Positions 50,150-59,666 of a DNA stretch of 64,000 nucleotides are shown here, piece after piece (position 1 is the stretch's first letter; the number at the start of each line of letters is the position of its first letter). The position numbers were made by a program, and so were the translations under genes. The stretch is taken from positions 496,001-560,000 of the forward strand of contig CAWBUW010000012.1 in NCBI GenBank assembly GCA_963792075.1, given 5' to 3'. Under the pieces are notes generated by a model. That model had not been told where the DNA came from and made no database searches. It saw nothing but the letters and a program-made list of their open reading frames with translations. The stretch comes from CAWBUW01 sp963792075. Lineage in GTDB: Bacteria > Chloroflexota > Anaerolineae > Anaerolineales > UBA4823.

Positions 50150-51223
50150 CTAAGGCTCAACGCCGGTCAGCACGCCAAACGTATTGATCTTCAAAGTCCA
50201 CTGGCTACCCGGTGTGAACTGTGCAAAGGTTGCCGCGTCTGCGACAGTATAGTCATAGGACTGTCCACCCGCGGCGAAAACCACCTGATACTGCTCGCTG
50301 CGGTCGCCTTCGCGCTGCCCTGTCTGCAGGTTCAGCGCCGGCCAGTCGGGCTGCAGGTCATTCCCCTGAGCGACTACCTGGTCCACGGCCTGCCATTCCA
50401 GCAGCGTAAATTCGCAATAGCTGTCGTATACGCGGTACTCACAATCCTGCACTACTTTGCCCGTCCCGCTGCCCTGGTCCACTGTATAAGGCGTACCACA
50501 CACCTCGGTGGATTTAGGCGCAGGGAGCGAGGATGTTTCGCGGTAGCGATCGCTGCACGAGACGTTCTCCGCTCCCGAGGGCAGGTTTTCTTCCCAGTCT
50601 TCTTTTTTCGCCGGGCGCTCTTCTAAAATAGGGATGGTGCGCTGCCAGGCTACGGATTGTACCGTGCCTTTGACGTCCGAGGTACGCGCGCTCAACACAG
50701 TATAAATTCCGATCGCCCCACAGCAAGCCAGGAAGAACACCCCCAGCGCAATAATCGCCCACAGCGGCATCTTCTGGGGGGCTGCTGCGGGAGCGGTTGT
50801 TTGTTCCTTGCGCTGCACCAGGTCGCCGCCGCAGTTTGGACAGCGCTGCGAATCCGCTTTGATCTTGGAGGAGCAAAATGGACAGGTGATATCCGGCGCG
50901 GCTTCAGTTTTGAGAGCGCCCAGCACTTTGCCGGCTTCGCGCGCGGCCCCTTCCTTTAAGTCCCCGCCGCACTGGACGCAGATAGGTGTACCCGCCGGGT
51001 TGCGCGCCCCGCAGTAAGGGCAGTGGATGTCGGCGCCTTTCTGCGCCTCTTCGACTTTCTTTTCATCCGTGATCAATTTTTGCTCTTCGGGCAGCTCGAA
51101 TTGATCGCTGGCATCCATCAGCCCACCGCAATTGCTGCACACGTTTTTCGTGCCAGGGTTTTTAGTGCCACAGCGCTTGCAGGTCCACTCTAATTCAACA
51201 TAACCAACCGTTTTTTTGGTCAT
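50150..51223 (-). CDS. Triple zinc-ribbon membrane protein
   Basis: 357 residues. Three CxxC...CxxC ribbons precede one membrane helix: CKRCGTKNPGTKNVCSNC, CPYCGARNPAGTPICVQC and CPFCSSKIKADSQRCPNC. The helix is PLWAIIALGVFFLACCGAIG (about residue 150-170). The outside part (about 190 residues) contains several Cys and resembles no known fold. GAGGAG lies six bases before the ATG at 51223. Probably a sensor or scaffold. Confidence 0.7.
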   Translation of the reverse strand: MTKKTVGYVELEWTCKRCGTKNPGTKNVCSNCGGLMDASDQFELPEEQKLITDEKKVEEAQKGADIHCPYCGARNPAGTPICVQCGGDLKEGAAREAGKVLGALKTEAAPDITCPFCSSKIKADSQRCPNCGGDLVQRKEQTTAPAAAPQKMPLWAIIALGVFFLACCGAIGIYTVLSARTSDVKGTVQSVAWQRTIPILEERPAKKEDWEENLPSGAENVSCSDRYRETSSLPAPKSTEVCGTPYTVDQGSGTGKVVQDCEYRVYDSYCEFTLLEWQAVDQVVAQGNDLQPDWPALNLQTGQREGDRSEQYQVVFAAGGQSYDYTVADAATFAQFTPGSQWTLKINTFGVLTGVEP

Positions 51224-51307
51224 GACATTCTCCTCATCTATAGAAAGATGTTTGGGACGACCACCACCAGTCACCCCAATTTTTTAATTATACTTGACTC
51301 TTAGGGA

Positions 51308-51390
51308 GCACTCAAAAGTTGTTGTAAAAGGGGATTGTGTGCGGGCGGCTTACGCCGCCTGCACACAATCCCCTAACAACCTTTTAGTGC
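51308..51390. repeat. Palindromic repeat, family B copy 2
   Basis: The ends are GCACTCAAAAGTTGTT and AACAACCTTTTAGTGC; the core is GGGGATTGTGTGCGGGCGGC and its complement with one mismatch. It shares the core and the right end with copy 1 at 32698-32767. Complete terminal inverted repeats make it look like a small mobile element. Confidence 0.78.
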
Positions 51391-51507
51391 TGCACCCGAC
51401 TCTTACCCCTACATTTACGTGGAATTGAAATAGCTGTACAATAATATGAAATCAACCGAGCTCGTTGTCGCCCGCCGCAAGCGGGTGCATTATCACGCAA
51501 CGTCTTT

Positions 51508-51532
51508 CGCTGCCAGGTTGACTCTGGCAGCG
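51508..51532 (+). terminator. Hairpin in the kinase leader
   Basis: CGCTGCCAG and CTGGCAGCG around GTTGACT, then TTTATTTA and AGGAG. Its position directly before the ribosome site suggests attenuation. A TACAAT -10 lies near 51435. Confidence 0.45.
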
Positions 51533-51552
51533 TTTATTTATAGGAGATTCGC

Positions 51553-54500
51553 ATGGAAAAGCTCGTCAACGGGACAAACCTGGGCGCATTCCGTATTCTC
51601 CACCAGATCGGCGAGGGGGGCATGGCCAAGGTATTCAAGGCCTACCAGCCCAGCATGGAGCGCTACGTAGCGCTCAAAGTGCTGCCCAGCCATTATGCGA
51701 GCGACCCACAGTTTATTGAACGCTTCAACCGTGAGGCGCGCACGATTGCCCGCCTGGAACACAGGCATATCCTGCCGGTTTACGATTTCGGCGAGCAGGA
51801 AGGGGTCACCTTCCTGGCCATGCGCCTGGTAGAAGGCGGTACCCTCAAGGAGCTGCTCAGCAAAGGCCGCCTGACCCTCCACGATACGCTCGAATTGATC
51901 AACCAGATCTGTTCCGCGTTGGATTATGCTCACCGGCACAACGTAGTTCACCGAGATATAAAACCTTCCAATGTGATGCTGGACAGCGAAGGTGCAGTTT
52001 ACCTGACCGACTTCGGCATCGCGAAAGTGCTGGAAGCGGCTGGCGATCTCACCGCTTCCGGCACCGCCATCGGCACCCCGGCTTATATGGCTCCTGAGCA
52101 AGCTATGGGCAACAAGGTGGATGGGCGCACAGATTTATACGCCCTGGGCGTCGTGCTGTATGAGATGGTAGTCGGCAAAGTGCCTTTCCATGCCGATACA
52201 CCTATGGCCGTGCTGATGGCGCACATCCACGAACCGCTGCCCCTGCCGCGCGACCAGGACTCCAAGATCCCAGAGGCGGTTGAAGCAGTGATCATCAAAG
52301 CCGTAGCCAAAGATCCGGCGGACCGCTACCAAACCGCCAATGAAATGGCCCAGGCGCTGCGCCAGGCCATCTATACTTCTGCCCCCGAGTTCGTTGAAAC
52401 CACCCTGCTCAACCTGATCCAGGAAGTACGCAGCAGCCGCCCCACCCCACCTGTGACAGAACAACCCGCCACCCCACCCCCCACGGCAATTGCCCTGGAC
52501 CCGCGCCTGCCTGAGCGCCTGGCGCAGTTCTACACGGATGGGCTCAGCGCTTACTGGGTGCGCGACTGGCAAAAAGCACGCCTGAACTTCCAGGCGGTGG
52601 TTGCCCAGGACCCGCAGTACAAAGACACCTCTGCTCGGTTAGCCGAGGTCGAGAAGCAAATCCGCCTGGCAGAACTGTATGCCCAGGCGCAGGAAGCCAT
52701 CGCTCACAGTGACTGGAAAGCTGCTGAGGGCGGCCTGAGCGAGTTGGTGGCGATGGACGGGCAGTACGAACAAGCTGCCGCCCTGCTCAAAACCGCCCAG
52801 CGCAAGCTCGAGCTGGCCGAGCTATATCACCAGGCCGAGCACCTGCACCAGGCGGGGCAGTGGGCAGCCGTCCTCAAAGTCTTTGAGCGCATACACAGCC
52901 TGGAGGCCGATTCTCCTGATCCCCAAGGATTGTTGGCCGCAGCGCGTAAGGGTCTAATTGAACAGCAGCGTCAGGACAAGCTAAAAGCCAGCTACGAACG
53001 GGGTTTGCAAGCCCTGGAAGCCGGAAAATGGAAAGATGCCCAGCGCCTGTTCGAACAGATCAAAGCCCAACAGCCCAACTATGGCGATACCGAGCAGCTC
53101 CTGCAGCGCATCGCCGCGGAACGTACCCGCCAGCGCCAAAAGCCAGCTTCTGAAGCGACGAAGACCGCGATTTCCCCCGCCGACGTCCCTACTGCAGTGT
53201 CTCCCGGGCCTGCTGGCGGCAAAATGTCTCCTCGTGTGCGCCTGGCGCTTGGCCTGATTGGCCTGGTGGTCATTGGAACACTGATTGTGGCCGGGGTGCT
53301 CGGCCGGAGCCAGGGCTGGTTCGGTGGTCCGGCTGCAACGCCCATCCCAGGCGCGGACCAGACCGGACAGGCTGCACAGGTTCCAGCCACCCAACCGCCT
53401 ACCCCGCTGCCCCCCATGCCGGCGCAGGAATGGGTTTACGATGACTTTAATGGAGCTTCTGCCGAGGGTGCTCTCGACCCTGATCGCTGGTCGGCCACCG
53501 AAGGCTGCTCCAGCTTCAGCATCAATTCTACCCGGCTGGTCCAGGAAGGCATTCTGCGCCTGGTTAACCAGCCCAGATTAGAGATTCAACACTGCCAGTT
53601 TTGGATGCAAAAGGGCGAACGGGTTCCAGGGAAAGACCTGGGCGCGCTGGAGGCGCGCCTGCAGTTCGCCGACCTGCCTCCAAAAGGCGACGCCACGAGC
53701 TGGATCGCTCTTCAGGCCGGCACCGAAGAAACGAACAACTTTCGAGTGGCTTGCGGCTTGCGGGCTAAAGATGGCCGCTTGATCCAGAACTTCATTGTCT
53801 GGGGACAACGCAATCAGCAGGCCCAGGAACTGTACTATCGTATGGCCCCTGCGGAAGCCGGGCAGTGGTACACCATCCAGATTCGCACCAATCCGGAAAA
53901 CATGGCCTTTGAATGTCTGGTGAATAATGTATCCTTAGGCGTCTTTGTCCCACCCGATCCTGTCAAGACACAAGTCGCCCTTTTTGGGCGTTTCCTGGAT
54001 ACAGAGCGCGGGGCCAACGTCGAGGCGGGCACCTTTTTCGATGACGTGCGCCTGATCCCCGGCAATGCGGCTCAACAGCCCGCAGCGCCCGCGGCCGGAC
54101 AACCCTCTGCCCAGGTTCAGGTTGAATGTCCAACGATCAAGGGCTGGAAGGCTGAATACTGGGGAAATCCGGGTTTGAATGGGGCTCCCGAGCTCTGCCA
54201 GGATGAGCCAATCCTGAACCACGAATGGGAATATAATGCTCCGGCAAAAGGCCTGCCCCCTGACCACTTCTCCGCCCGCTTCACGCGCACATTGGAGTTT
54301 GCGCCAGGCAGCTACCGTTTCGTTCTCAGTGCAGATGATGGCGCGCGGCTGAGCGTGGATGGCAAGATCGTTATCAACGAATGGCAGGTAGGAGGATTTA
54401 GAACCTTTAACAAATTCGTGGATCTTGAGGCGGGCGCTCACACTGTGGTAGTTGAATATTTCGAAGAAATAGAGTCAGCCTCGCTGAGCCTGGGCTGGGC

Positions 54501-55188
54501 GCTCAGGGATGGCGCGGTCGCTGGCTGTCTACCACCCCCGGAGGGGATGGTCAGTTGGTTGACCGGAGATGGCTATACTTGGGATGAAATTACCCAACAG
54601 AGCGCACATTTTGTCACCCATGCGCAGTACATGCCTGATACGCTGTATATGCCAGGGGAAGTCGGCCAGGCATTTTCACTCTCTTCGGAAGGCGCAGGGG
54701 CTGGCATGGCCAACGAAATATGGGCTGACCTGCCCCCCAATCTACAGAAAGCATCTGCTGCAACCCTTGAGTTGTGGGTATACCTCAATCCGGGCGCGAC
54801 CAGGCTCAACCAGACCGAGCGTTTCGTCACATTTGGCCCAGAAGCGTTCGTACTACGGAAAGAAAACGACGGCAGGCTGCACTTTTACATGCAGCTTAAC
54901 GGCGAGCTGCACCCTATCTGGAGCAAGCCGGAATTGCCCCGCGGCGAGTTTATCCACGTGGCCGGCACTTACGATGGCCAGGTGATGCGCCTGTACTGGA
55001 ACGGGCAGCAGGCCGGCTATCTGACCGTCAACGCTCCCGGCTTCAAAATCGAAACCATGAGTATGAGCTCTGGTGGTGAAGCGCTGGATGGCCTGCTCGA
55101 TGAGATCAGCACCTATAACCGGGCCCTGAGCACTGCGGAAATCAAGGCGATCTTCCAGGCTGGCCAGGCCGGTAAATGCAAGCCCTGA
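51553..55188 (+). CDS. Transmembrane Ser/Thr protein kinase with TPR-like, PA14 and LamG modules
   Basis: 1211 residues. Residues 12-275 are a Hanks kinase (GEGGMAKVFKAY, VHRDIKPSNVM, DFGIAKV, GTPAYMAPEQ), probably active. Residues 320-530 are helical repeats (LYAQAQEAIAHSDWKAAEGG, then AELYHQAEHLHQAGQWAAVL). One helix near 560-582 crosses the membrane. Outside are a LamG-like domain (about 626-836), a PA14 domain (about 858-990; FVLSADDGARLSVDGK) and a C-terminal LamG (to 1200, GLLDEISTYNRALSTAEIKA). The outside parts bind glycans in other proteins, so it may sense carbohydrate and phosphorylate cytoplasmic targets. Confidence 0.9.
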   Translation: MEKLVNGTNLGAFRILHQIGEGGMAKVFKAYQPSMERYVALKVLPSHYASDPQFIERFNREARTIARLEHRHILPVYDFGEQEGVTFLAMRLVEGGTLKELLSKGRLTLHDTLELINQICSALDYAHRHNVVHRDIKPSNVMLDSEGAVYLTDFGIAKVLEAAGDLTASGTAIGTPAYMAPEQAMGNKVDGRTDLYALGVVLYEMVVGKVPFHADTPMAVLMAHIHEPLPLPRDQDSKIPEAVEAVIIKAVAKDPADRYQTANEMAQALRQAIYTSAPEFVETTLLNLIQEVRSSRPTPPVTEQPATPPPTAIALDPRLPERLAQFYTDGLSAYWVRDWQKARLNFQAVVAQDPQYKDTSARLAEVEKQIRLAELYAQAQEAIAHSDWKAAEGGLSELVAMDGQYEQAAALLKTAQRKLELAELYHQAEHLHQAGQWAAVLKVFERIHSLEADSPDPQGLLAAARKGLIEQQRQDKLKASYERGLQALEAGKWKDAQRLFEQIKAQQPNYGDTEQLLQRIAAERTRQRQKPASEATKTAISPADVPTAVSPGPAGGKMSPRVRLALGLIGLVVIGTLIVAGVLGRSQGWFGGPAATPIPGADQTGQAAQVPATQPPTPLPPMPAQEWVYDDFNGASAEGALDPDRWSATEGCSSFSINSTRLVQEGILRLVNQPRLEIQHCQFWMQKGERVPGKDLGALEARLQFADLPPKGDATSWIALQAGTEETNNFRVACGLRAKDGRLIQNFIVWGQRNQQAQELYYRMAPAEAGQWYTIQIRTNPENMAFECLVNNVSLGVFVPPDPVKTQVALFGRFLDTERGANVEAGTFFDDVRLIPGNAAQQPAAPAAGQPSAQVQVECPTIKGWKAEYWGNPGLNGAPELCQDEPILNHEWEYNAPAKGLPPDHFSARFTRTLEFAPGSYRFVLSADDGARLSVDGKIVINEWQVGGFRTFNKFVDLEAGAHTVVVEYFEEIESASLSLGWALRDGAVAGCLPPPEGMVSWLTGDGYTWDEITQQSAHFVTHAQYMPDTLYMPGEVGQAFSLSSEGAGAGMANEIWADLPPNLQKASAATLELWVYLNPGATRLNQTERFVTFGPEAFVLRKENDGRLHFYMQLNGELHPIWSKPELPRGEFIHVAGTYDGQVMRLYWNGQQAGYLTVNAPGFKIETMSMSSGGEALDGLLDEISTYNRALSTAEIKAIFQAGQAGKCKP

Positions 55189-55201
55189 TCGGGTAGAATC
55201 C

Positions 55202-55237
55202 GGGTACATGTGGGTGGTAAAACCACCCGCATGTACC
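55202..55237. terminator. Imperfect hairpin after the kinase
   Basis: GGGTACATGTGGGTGG pairs with CCACCCGCATGTACCT around TAAAA with wobble pairs; no T-tract. Confidence 0.45.
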
Positions 55238-55259
55238 TGAACTCTACTTGGAGGTGTGC

Positions 55260-55913
55260 ATGTTCAAGAAATTTCGTGAGCCAGTGAATGGCTTAACTCA
55301 CCTGGTTGCGGCTGCGCTGGCGCTGCTGGGCGTTTTCTTGTTGCTCTATCTCAGCCGCGGCGACCTGGTAAAACAGCTCATTTTGCTGCTGTACGGGCTC
55401 TCATTGGTGCTGATGTTTGGCTCCAGCGCCACCTACCATCTGGTGCAGTCCACGCCAAAAGTGCAATTAGCTTTGCGCAAGCTGGACCATTCTGCGATCT
55501 ACTTGCTGATCGCGGGTACCTACACCCCGGTATGTTTCCATTACCTGACCGGCACCTGGCGGTGGGGGATACTTGCTACGATTTGGCTGATGGCTCTGGC
55601 CGGGATCGGGGTCAAGCTTTTCGTGATCAAAGCCCCACGTTGGGTCACCGCAGGCATTTACTTGATAATGGGCTGGATGGCAATTATAGCGATCAAAGAA
55701 ATCCTGCTGCTCATGCCACCCGCCGCAGTGGCCTGGCTCCTGGCAGGCGGGATCTTCTTCACCGTTGGCGCAGTGATCTATATACTCAAGTGGCCGGATA
55801 TTTTCCCCCAAGTTTTCGGTTTCCACGAAATCTGGCATATCTTCGTGATCCTCGGCGGCCTGAGCCATTTTATCCTCATCGCGGCGTTCATTGCCCCAGC
55901 AATCACTGGATGA
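55260..55913 (+). CDS. Hemolysin III-like membrane protein (TrhA/PAQR)
   Basis: 217 residues with seven membrane helices. SSATYHLV, KLDHSAIYLLIAGTYTPV and FHEIWHIFVILGGLSHF supply the Ser, His and Asp residues of the hydrolase-like metal site in the CREST superfamily. The GGAGG site sets the ATG at 55260. In vivo role is not settled for the family; a lipid-linked function is likely. Confidence 0.85.
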   Translation: MFKKFREPVNGLTHLVAAALALLGVFLLLYLSRGDLVKQLILLLYGLSLVLMFGSSATYHLVQSTPKVQLALRKLDHSAIYLLIAGTYTPVCFHYLTGTWRWGILATIWLMALAGIGVKLFVIKAPRWVTAGIYLIMGWMAIIAIKEILLLMPPAAVAWLLAGGIFFTVGAVIYILKWPDIFPQVFGFHEIWHIFVILGGLSHFILIAAFIAPAITG

Positions 55914-55915
55914 TA

Positions 55916-56015
55916 ACATAAACAAAGAGAAAATATATGTACCTGTGGGGGTGGCGCGAAGCGCCACCCCCACAGGTACATATTAATTTTCTTCCTTTGT
56001 TTCTTTTTGGACAAC
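55916..56015. repeat. Palindromic repeat, family A copy 2
   Basis: Core CTGTGGGGGTGGCGC-GAA-complement, with AT-rich arms. The right arm ending CTTTTTGGACAACC is nearly the same as copy 1 (20935-21049), but the left end is decayed. It lies between convergent genes. Confidence 0.72.
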
Positions 56016-56032
56016 CTCTCAATGAAAGAACA

Positions 56033-57421
56033 TCAGAAGGAAGTGTTTGAGTGTGAGATCTCCAATCCGTTGACGCGGATATACTTCGGTACCACAATGG
56101 CGGTTGGGTTGCGTGCGCCATAACTTGAGGATGTGTTGTTTGCCACGCTGGCGCGAGAGGCCCAGTTCACCTGCGCGCCAAAGATATCCAGCAAGCTCTG
56201 CGTCAGGCGAACATTATAGGGTACAGCTACCGAGCCATCTTTCTTCAGTAGCAGCGCGCCGAATCGCGAGCTTGCGGTGATCAATCCCTTGGACGGGTTG
56301 ACGATATTCATGTAGTGCAGGAAGGGGATATAGAGCAGGTCTTTCTCGCGCGGCATCCTGGCTAACTCTTCCAGTGTACTTACATCTTGGTCACCGGATT
56401 GCAGCACGAGGCTGGTGTGCATCACCGTGTGTCCGGTAGGCTGCGCGCCGAATTCGTCGGCATCGTCCTGGAACCAGGTGAAGCCCTTGAAGACACCCTG
56501 CTCGAAGAGTGGGTAGGTTTTACGTGGGATGCCCATCAAATCGCGTTTGAAGGGGAAAGTCGCCAGGCAATCGGGATCATCTACCAGGGAGAATTTATCT
56601 GAAAAGACCCGCTGCCCCACCTGCGCTTCATTCAGAAAGGAGAAACCACGCTTCATCGACCCACCGTTGAAGCCAATCCACCTCATCATGCTCAGCATGT
56701 CCCCGGTTGCTGCCGATCCAAAAACAATGTCATAGCGACCCAGAGGAAGCTGCAGTTGTGGATCTTTTTGGTAAGCGTCGACCAAAAAGGAAAGCTCGCA
56801 CCGCGCGGCTTCTGGATCCAAATCGGTTTTCTTTTGCGCCGACTGCTCTGCCTGCGCTTCCCATTTTAGCGTGTCATGCGCCAACACAACGCTGATTTGA
56901 GCGTCTGAAGAAGCGAAATATTGCAGATGCTCGGAGCGAGTGTTGATCTGGGCGACGATGTTGGAACCACTGGAAAAAATGCCCGAGAGACGGATTTGTT
57001 CGGTTTCCAGCCCTGCCGCGGCCCGGTTGAAATAATCCAACCGCTCCGCATTGCTGATGGTCGCCAACGCTTCGTCATAAGCACTTTCGTCGATAAAAGT
57101 ATCGGCGAACAGAGCGATCGTTGGCTGGTAATTCAACGGCTGGGCGTGTTCTACCATCTCTGCCGCAATGTCAACGCCCTTTTGCATTTCATCCAATTTG
57201 CTCAGGTCAGTGATCATTTCATAGCTGGCGCGCTTTCGATCGGCATAAGCAACGATCTCCAAACGGATCAGGTGCTCATTGGTGTTGAGCGAAATGGCCG
57301 AATTGGCAAAGCGCATCAAATAGCTGTCTTCTTCATGATAAAAGATCACCACTTCCAGGCCAGCTTTGCTTAAAGCGTACGCCCGCAGTTCGCGCAAGGT
57401 TTGTAAAATTCTTTCCTTCAT
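56033..57421 (-). CDS. TldE/PmbA-like protease subunit
   Basis: 462 residues. It has the TldE/PmbA fold without the HEXXXH zinc site: FSAVCSC-type changes are absent but GRYDIVFGSAATGDMLSMMR, GIPRKTYPLFEQGVF and TGHTVMHTSLVL are family-like. In TldD/TldE the second subunit supports proteolysis by TldD and processing of peptides such as microcin B17 and some RiPPs. It starts three bases after the tldD-like gene. Confidence 0.8.
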   Translation of the reverse strand: MKERILQTLRELRAYALSKAGLEVVIFYHEEDSYLMRFANSAISLNTNEHLIRLEIVAYADRKRASYEMITDLSKLDEMQKGVDIAAEMVEHAQPLNYQPTIALFADTFIDESAYDEALATISNAERLDYFNRAAAGLETEQIRLSGIFSSGSNIVAQINTRSEHLQYFASSDAQISVVLAHDTLKWEAQAEQSAQKKTDLDPEAARCELSFLVDAYQKDPQLQLPLGRYDIVFGSAATGDMLSMMRWIGFNGGSMKRGFSFLNEAQVGQRVFSDKFSLVDDPDCLATFPFKRDLMGIPRKTYPLFEQGVFKGFTWFQDDADEFGAQPTGHTVMHTSLVLQSGDQDVSTLEELARMPREKDLLYIPFLHYMNIVNPSKGLITASSRFGALLLKKDGSVAVPYNVRLTQSLLDIFGAQVNWASRASVANNTSSSYGARNPTAIVVPKYIRVNGLEISHSNTSF

Positions 57422-57423
57422 GG

Positions 57424-58878
57424 CTATTCTCCTATCGTGGTGTTATCGAAACGGCACACCGGCACACCATGCCCTAACTGCATGATCTGGTTGGGCTGTC
57501 CTTTGCCACAGTTATCTACAGATACCAGCTTCCAGGTGGACTCATCGCCCACTGCTGAAAGCGAGTTCCAGAATTTGACGGTAGCGCCTTTGTAGGTGGA
57601 GTTCTTGACCACCTGCTTCACCTGGCCATCTTCTACCAGCCAGCCGATCTCCGTGCCGAAATGGAACTGCTCGCGGTTCGAGCCAATAGACCAGCTCCGG
57701 TCGCCATCCAAGATGATGCCTTTTTCTGTGTTGCGCACAATGTCGTCCAGGGTGCCATCGCTGCCAGCATCGATATTGATATTGGTCATGCGCTCAATCG
57801 GCACCCGGTAGAAAGAGGTCGCCCGGTTGGCACCGCCGCTGCCATCGAAAATCTGGCGTTTGGCTTTGATATTGGCTTCCTCCACCATTTGGCGGCCTGT
57901 AATCGCGCCTACCAGGATGCCCTTATCGATCAGCACCTTATCCTGGGCAGGCACGCCATCATCATCATAACCGAAGCTGCCCGGTGAGTTGGGGAGGGTG
58001 GCATTGGCGCGGGCGGTCAGCTTTTCGGAACCGTAGCGCAGCTTGCCAAAGTCATCCAGGGTAACAAAGGAACCGCCCGCGAAGGCCAGCTCGTAGCCCA
58101 GGATGCGGTCGAGCTCCAGCGCGTGGCCAATCGTTTCATGCGTTTGCAAGAACATGATCCCCGACAACAAGATGACGGACCTTTCGTCTTTGGGGCAGGG
58201 TTCTGCTGTCAGAACTGAATTCATCTCGCGCACGATGCGCTCTGCATTCTCGCTAAACACCTGCATATCCAGAGTCTCCCAGCCGCGGCTGGTGGCATTC
58301 AAAGTGGGATGATATTTGCGCTCATGCGACGCGCCCTCGCTATCCAGCCCATTGACCTCCAGCTTTGGAAAGACCTCGGTGATCAGCTTTTCAATGTGGC
58401 TGCCTTCGGAATCGACAAAAACGACCTGCTTGCGCACAAAATTCAGCTCGCTAACCCTTTGGAAAACTCCCGGCTGGTTGAGCTTCTCATCCATCGCCTT
58501 CAAAAAGGCGACTTTCTCTGCCAGAGGCACATCAAATGGGTTGATCTTACACGGGCTGGTGAATTGGGCCTGGATAGCATCCTTCTCAGCCAGCCGCACC
58601 GGGAAAGTAACCCGCTCGGCTGCCACGTGAGCATTGCCAAAGGCTTTGTCAAACAATGCGCCCAGATCGCTCAAATCCGACGAAGCGGAAAAACCCCAGG
58701 CGCCTTTGTATAACACCCGCACGCCCACGCCGCTCTCGCGGGAGGCAGAGGTGTTTTTAAGGTTGCCATTCCACATCGTCAGATTATTGGCCTCTTCAAA
58801 GGGATACCAGCGGGCATCCACATAGGTCGCGCCCCTCGCCTTGAGACGCTCAATTTGCTGCTCTAATTGTTTTAGCAT
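57424..58878 (-). CDS. TldD-like zinc protease
   Basis: 484 residues. The zinc motif HETIGHALELDRIL is in LQTHETIGHALELDR (about residue 251), with the third ligand Cys/Asp further downstream, as in TldD. DGVPAQDKVLIDKGILVGA and the C-terminal CGKGQPNQIMQLGHGVP are conserved. With TldE it forms a barrel protease that digests unfolded peptides. It has its own promoter at 58997-59025. Confidence 0.9.
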   Translation of the reverse strand: MLKQLEQQIERLKARGATYVDARWYPFEEANNLTMWNGNLKNTSASRESGVGVRVLYKGAWGFSASSDLSDLGALFDKAFGNAHVAAERVTFPVRLAEKDAIQAQFTSPCKINPFDVPLAEKVAFLKAMDEKLNQPGVFQRVSELNFVRKQVVFVDSEGSHIEKLITEVFPKLEVNGLDSEGASHERKYHPTLNATSRGWETLDMQVFSENAERIVREMNSVLTAEPCPKDERSVILLSGIMFLQTHETIGHALELDRILGYELAFAGGSFVTLDDFGKLRYGSEKLTARANATLPNSPGSFGYDDDGVPAQDKVLIDKGILVGAITGRQMVEEANIKAKRQIFDGSGGANRATSFYRVPIERMTNINIDAGSDGTLDDIVRNTEKGIILDGDRSWSIGSNREQFHFGTEIGWLVEDGQVKQVVKNSTYKGATVKFWNSLSAVGDESTWKLVSVDNCGKGQPNQIMQLGHGVPVCRFDNTTIGE

Positions 58879-58913
58879 TCTCTACGCTCCTTTATGAAAA
58901 AGAAGGGGAAAGC

Positions 58914-58952
58914 AGGATATATTGGGTGGGCCTGTCCCGCCCCAAATATCCT
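58914..58952. other. Imperfect inverted repeat upstream of tldD
   Basis: AGGATATATTGGGTGGG pairs with CCCGCCCCAAATATCCT with a few mismatches. It is within the 5' leader of the tldD-like gene. Confidence 0.4.
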
Positions 58953-58987
58953 ACGCCCCGACTAATTGAGATGGTGCGCTTTACAGG

Positions 58988-59032
58988 CACTGATACAGTG
59001 TAGGCGAGGATGGAATTGTCGTCAAGTGACGA
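58988..59032 (-). promoter_or_regulatory. tldD promoter with paired palindromes
   Basis: Minus-strand TTGACG (59025-59020), 17-base spacer and TACACT (59002-58997). The -35 lies in the palindrome TCGTCACTTGACGA (59032-59019) and the -10 overlaps CACTG-TAT-CAGTG (59000-58988). Either could be a repressor site. Confidence 0.55.
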
Positions 59033-59184
59033 ATATCCAAACTTGGAATGTAATTTTGCCACTAACATGAGGACTAATTTGACATGCACCAAATTGTAAA
59101 AAGATGTACAATCTAACTAGAAAAGCGAAAAAGCATCTGACAGATAGAAACGAATCCATTATCCAAGGAAAAAAGGAGAGTGAA

Positions 59185-59589
59185 ATGACTAAACTTCTAT
59201 CAATCGAAGGTGTTGGAGAGAAATCTGCCGAGAAGTTAAAAGAAGCTGGCATTCTGACCGCGGAAGCCTTGCTCGAGCAAGGCGCCACACCCAAAGGCCG
59301 CAAGGCAATCGCCGACAAGACGGGGATCAGCGATGAGCTTATCTTGCGCTGGATCAATCACGTAGATCTTTTCCGGGTCAAAGGCATCGGTGAAGAATAT
59401 TCCCAATTACTGGAAGCGGCTGGCGTAGATACCATTCCTGAACTCGCACAGCGCAAAGCCGAGAATCTGCTCCAAAAACTGGCGGCGGTCAACAAAGAAA
59501 AGAAACTTGTGCGGAAGCTGCCCGTTCTGACCCAGGTAAACGAATGGGTCGAGCAGGCCAAGCGCCTGCCGCGTAAGATCAGTTACTAA
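59185..59589 (+). CDS. Helix-hairpin-helix (DUF4332-like) protein
   Basis: 134 residues. Two helix-hairpin-helix units are visible: LLSIEGVGEKSAEKLKEAGI and DLFRVKGIGEEYSQLLEAAG, each with the GVG/GIG turn used for non-specific DNA or RNA contacts. The last part is Lys/Arg-rich (KEKKLVRKLPVL). It may bind nucleic acid. AAGGAG lies six bases before the ATG at 59185. Confidence 0.75.
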   Translation: MTKLLSIEGVGEKSAEKLKEAGILTAEALLEQGATPKGRKAIADKTGISDELILRWINHVDLFRVKGIGEEYSQLLEAAGVDTIPELAQRKAENLLQKLAAVNKEKKLVRKLPVLTQVNEWVEQAKRLPRKISY

Positions 59590-59608
59590 AATCTATTTGA
59601 AAATTAAT

Positions 59609-59646
59609 AACGGTGGGCGTTTGATACAACCAAACGCCCACCGTTT
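59609..59646 (+). terminator. Intrinsic terminator (bidirectional) after the HhH gene
   Basis: 15-bp arms AACGGTGGGCGTTTG and CAAACGCCCACCGTT around ATACAAC with TT after. It separates the convergent HhH and ung genes. Confidence 0.75.
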
Positions 59647-59666
59647 TGATACGCTATGTATGAATG

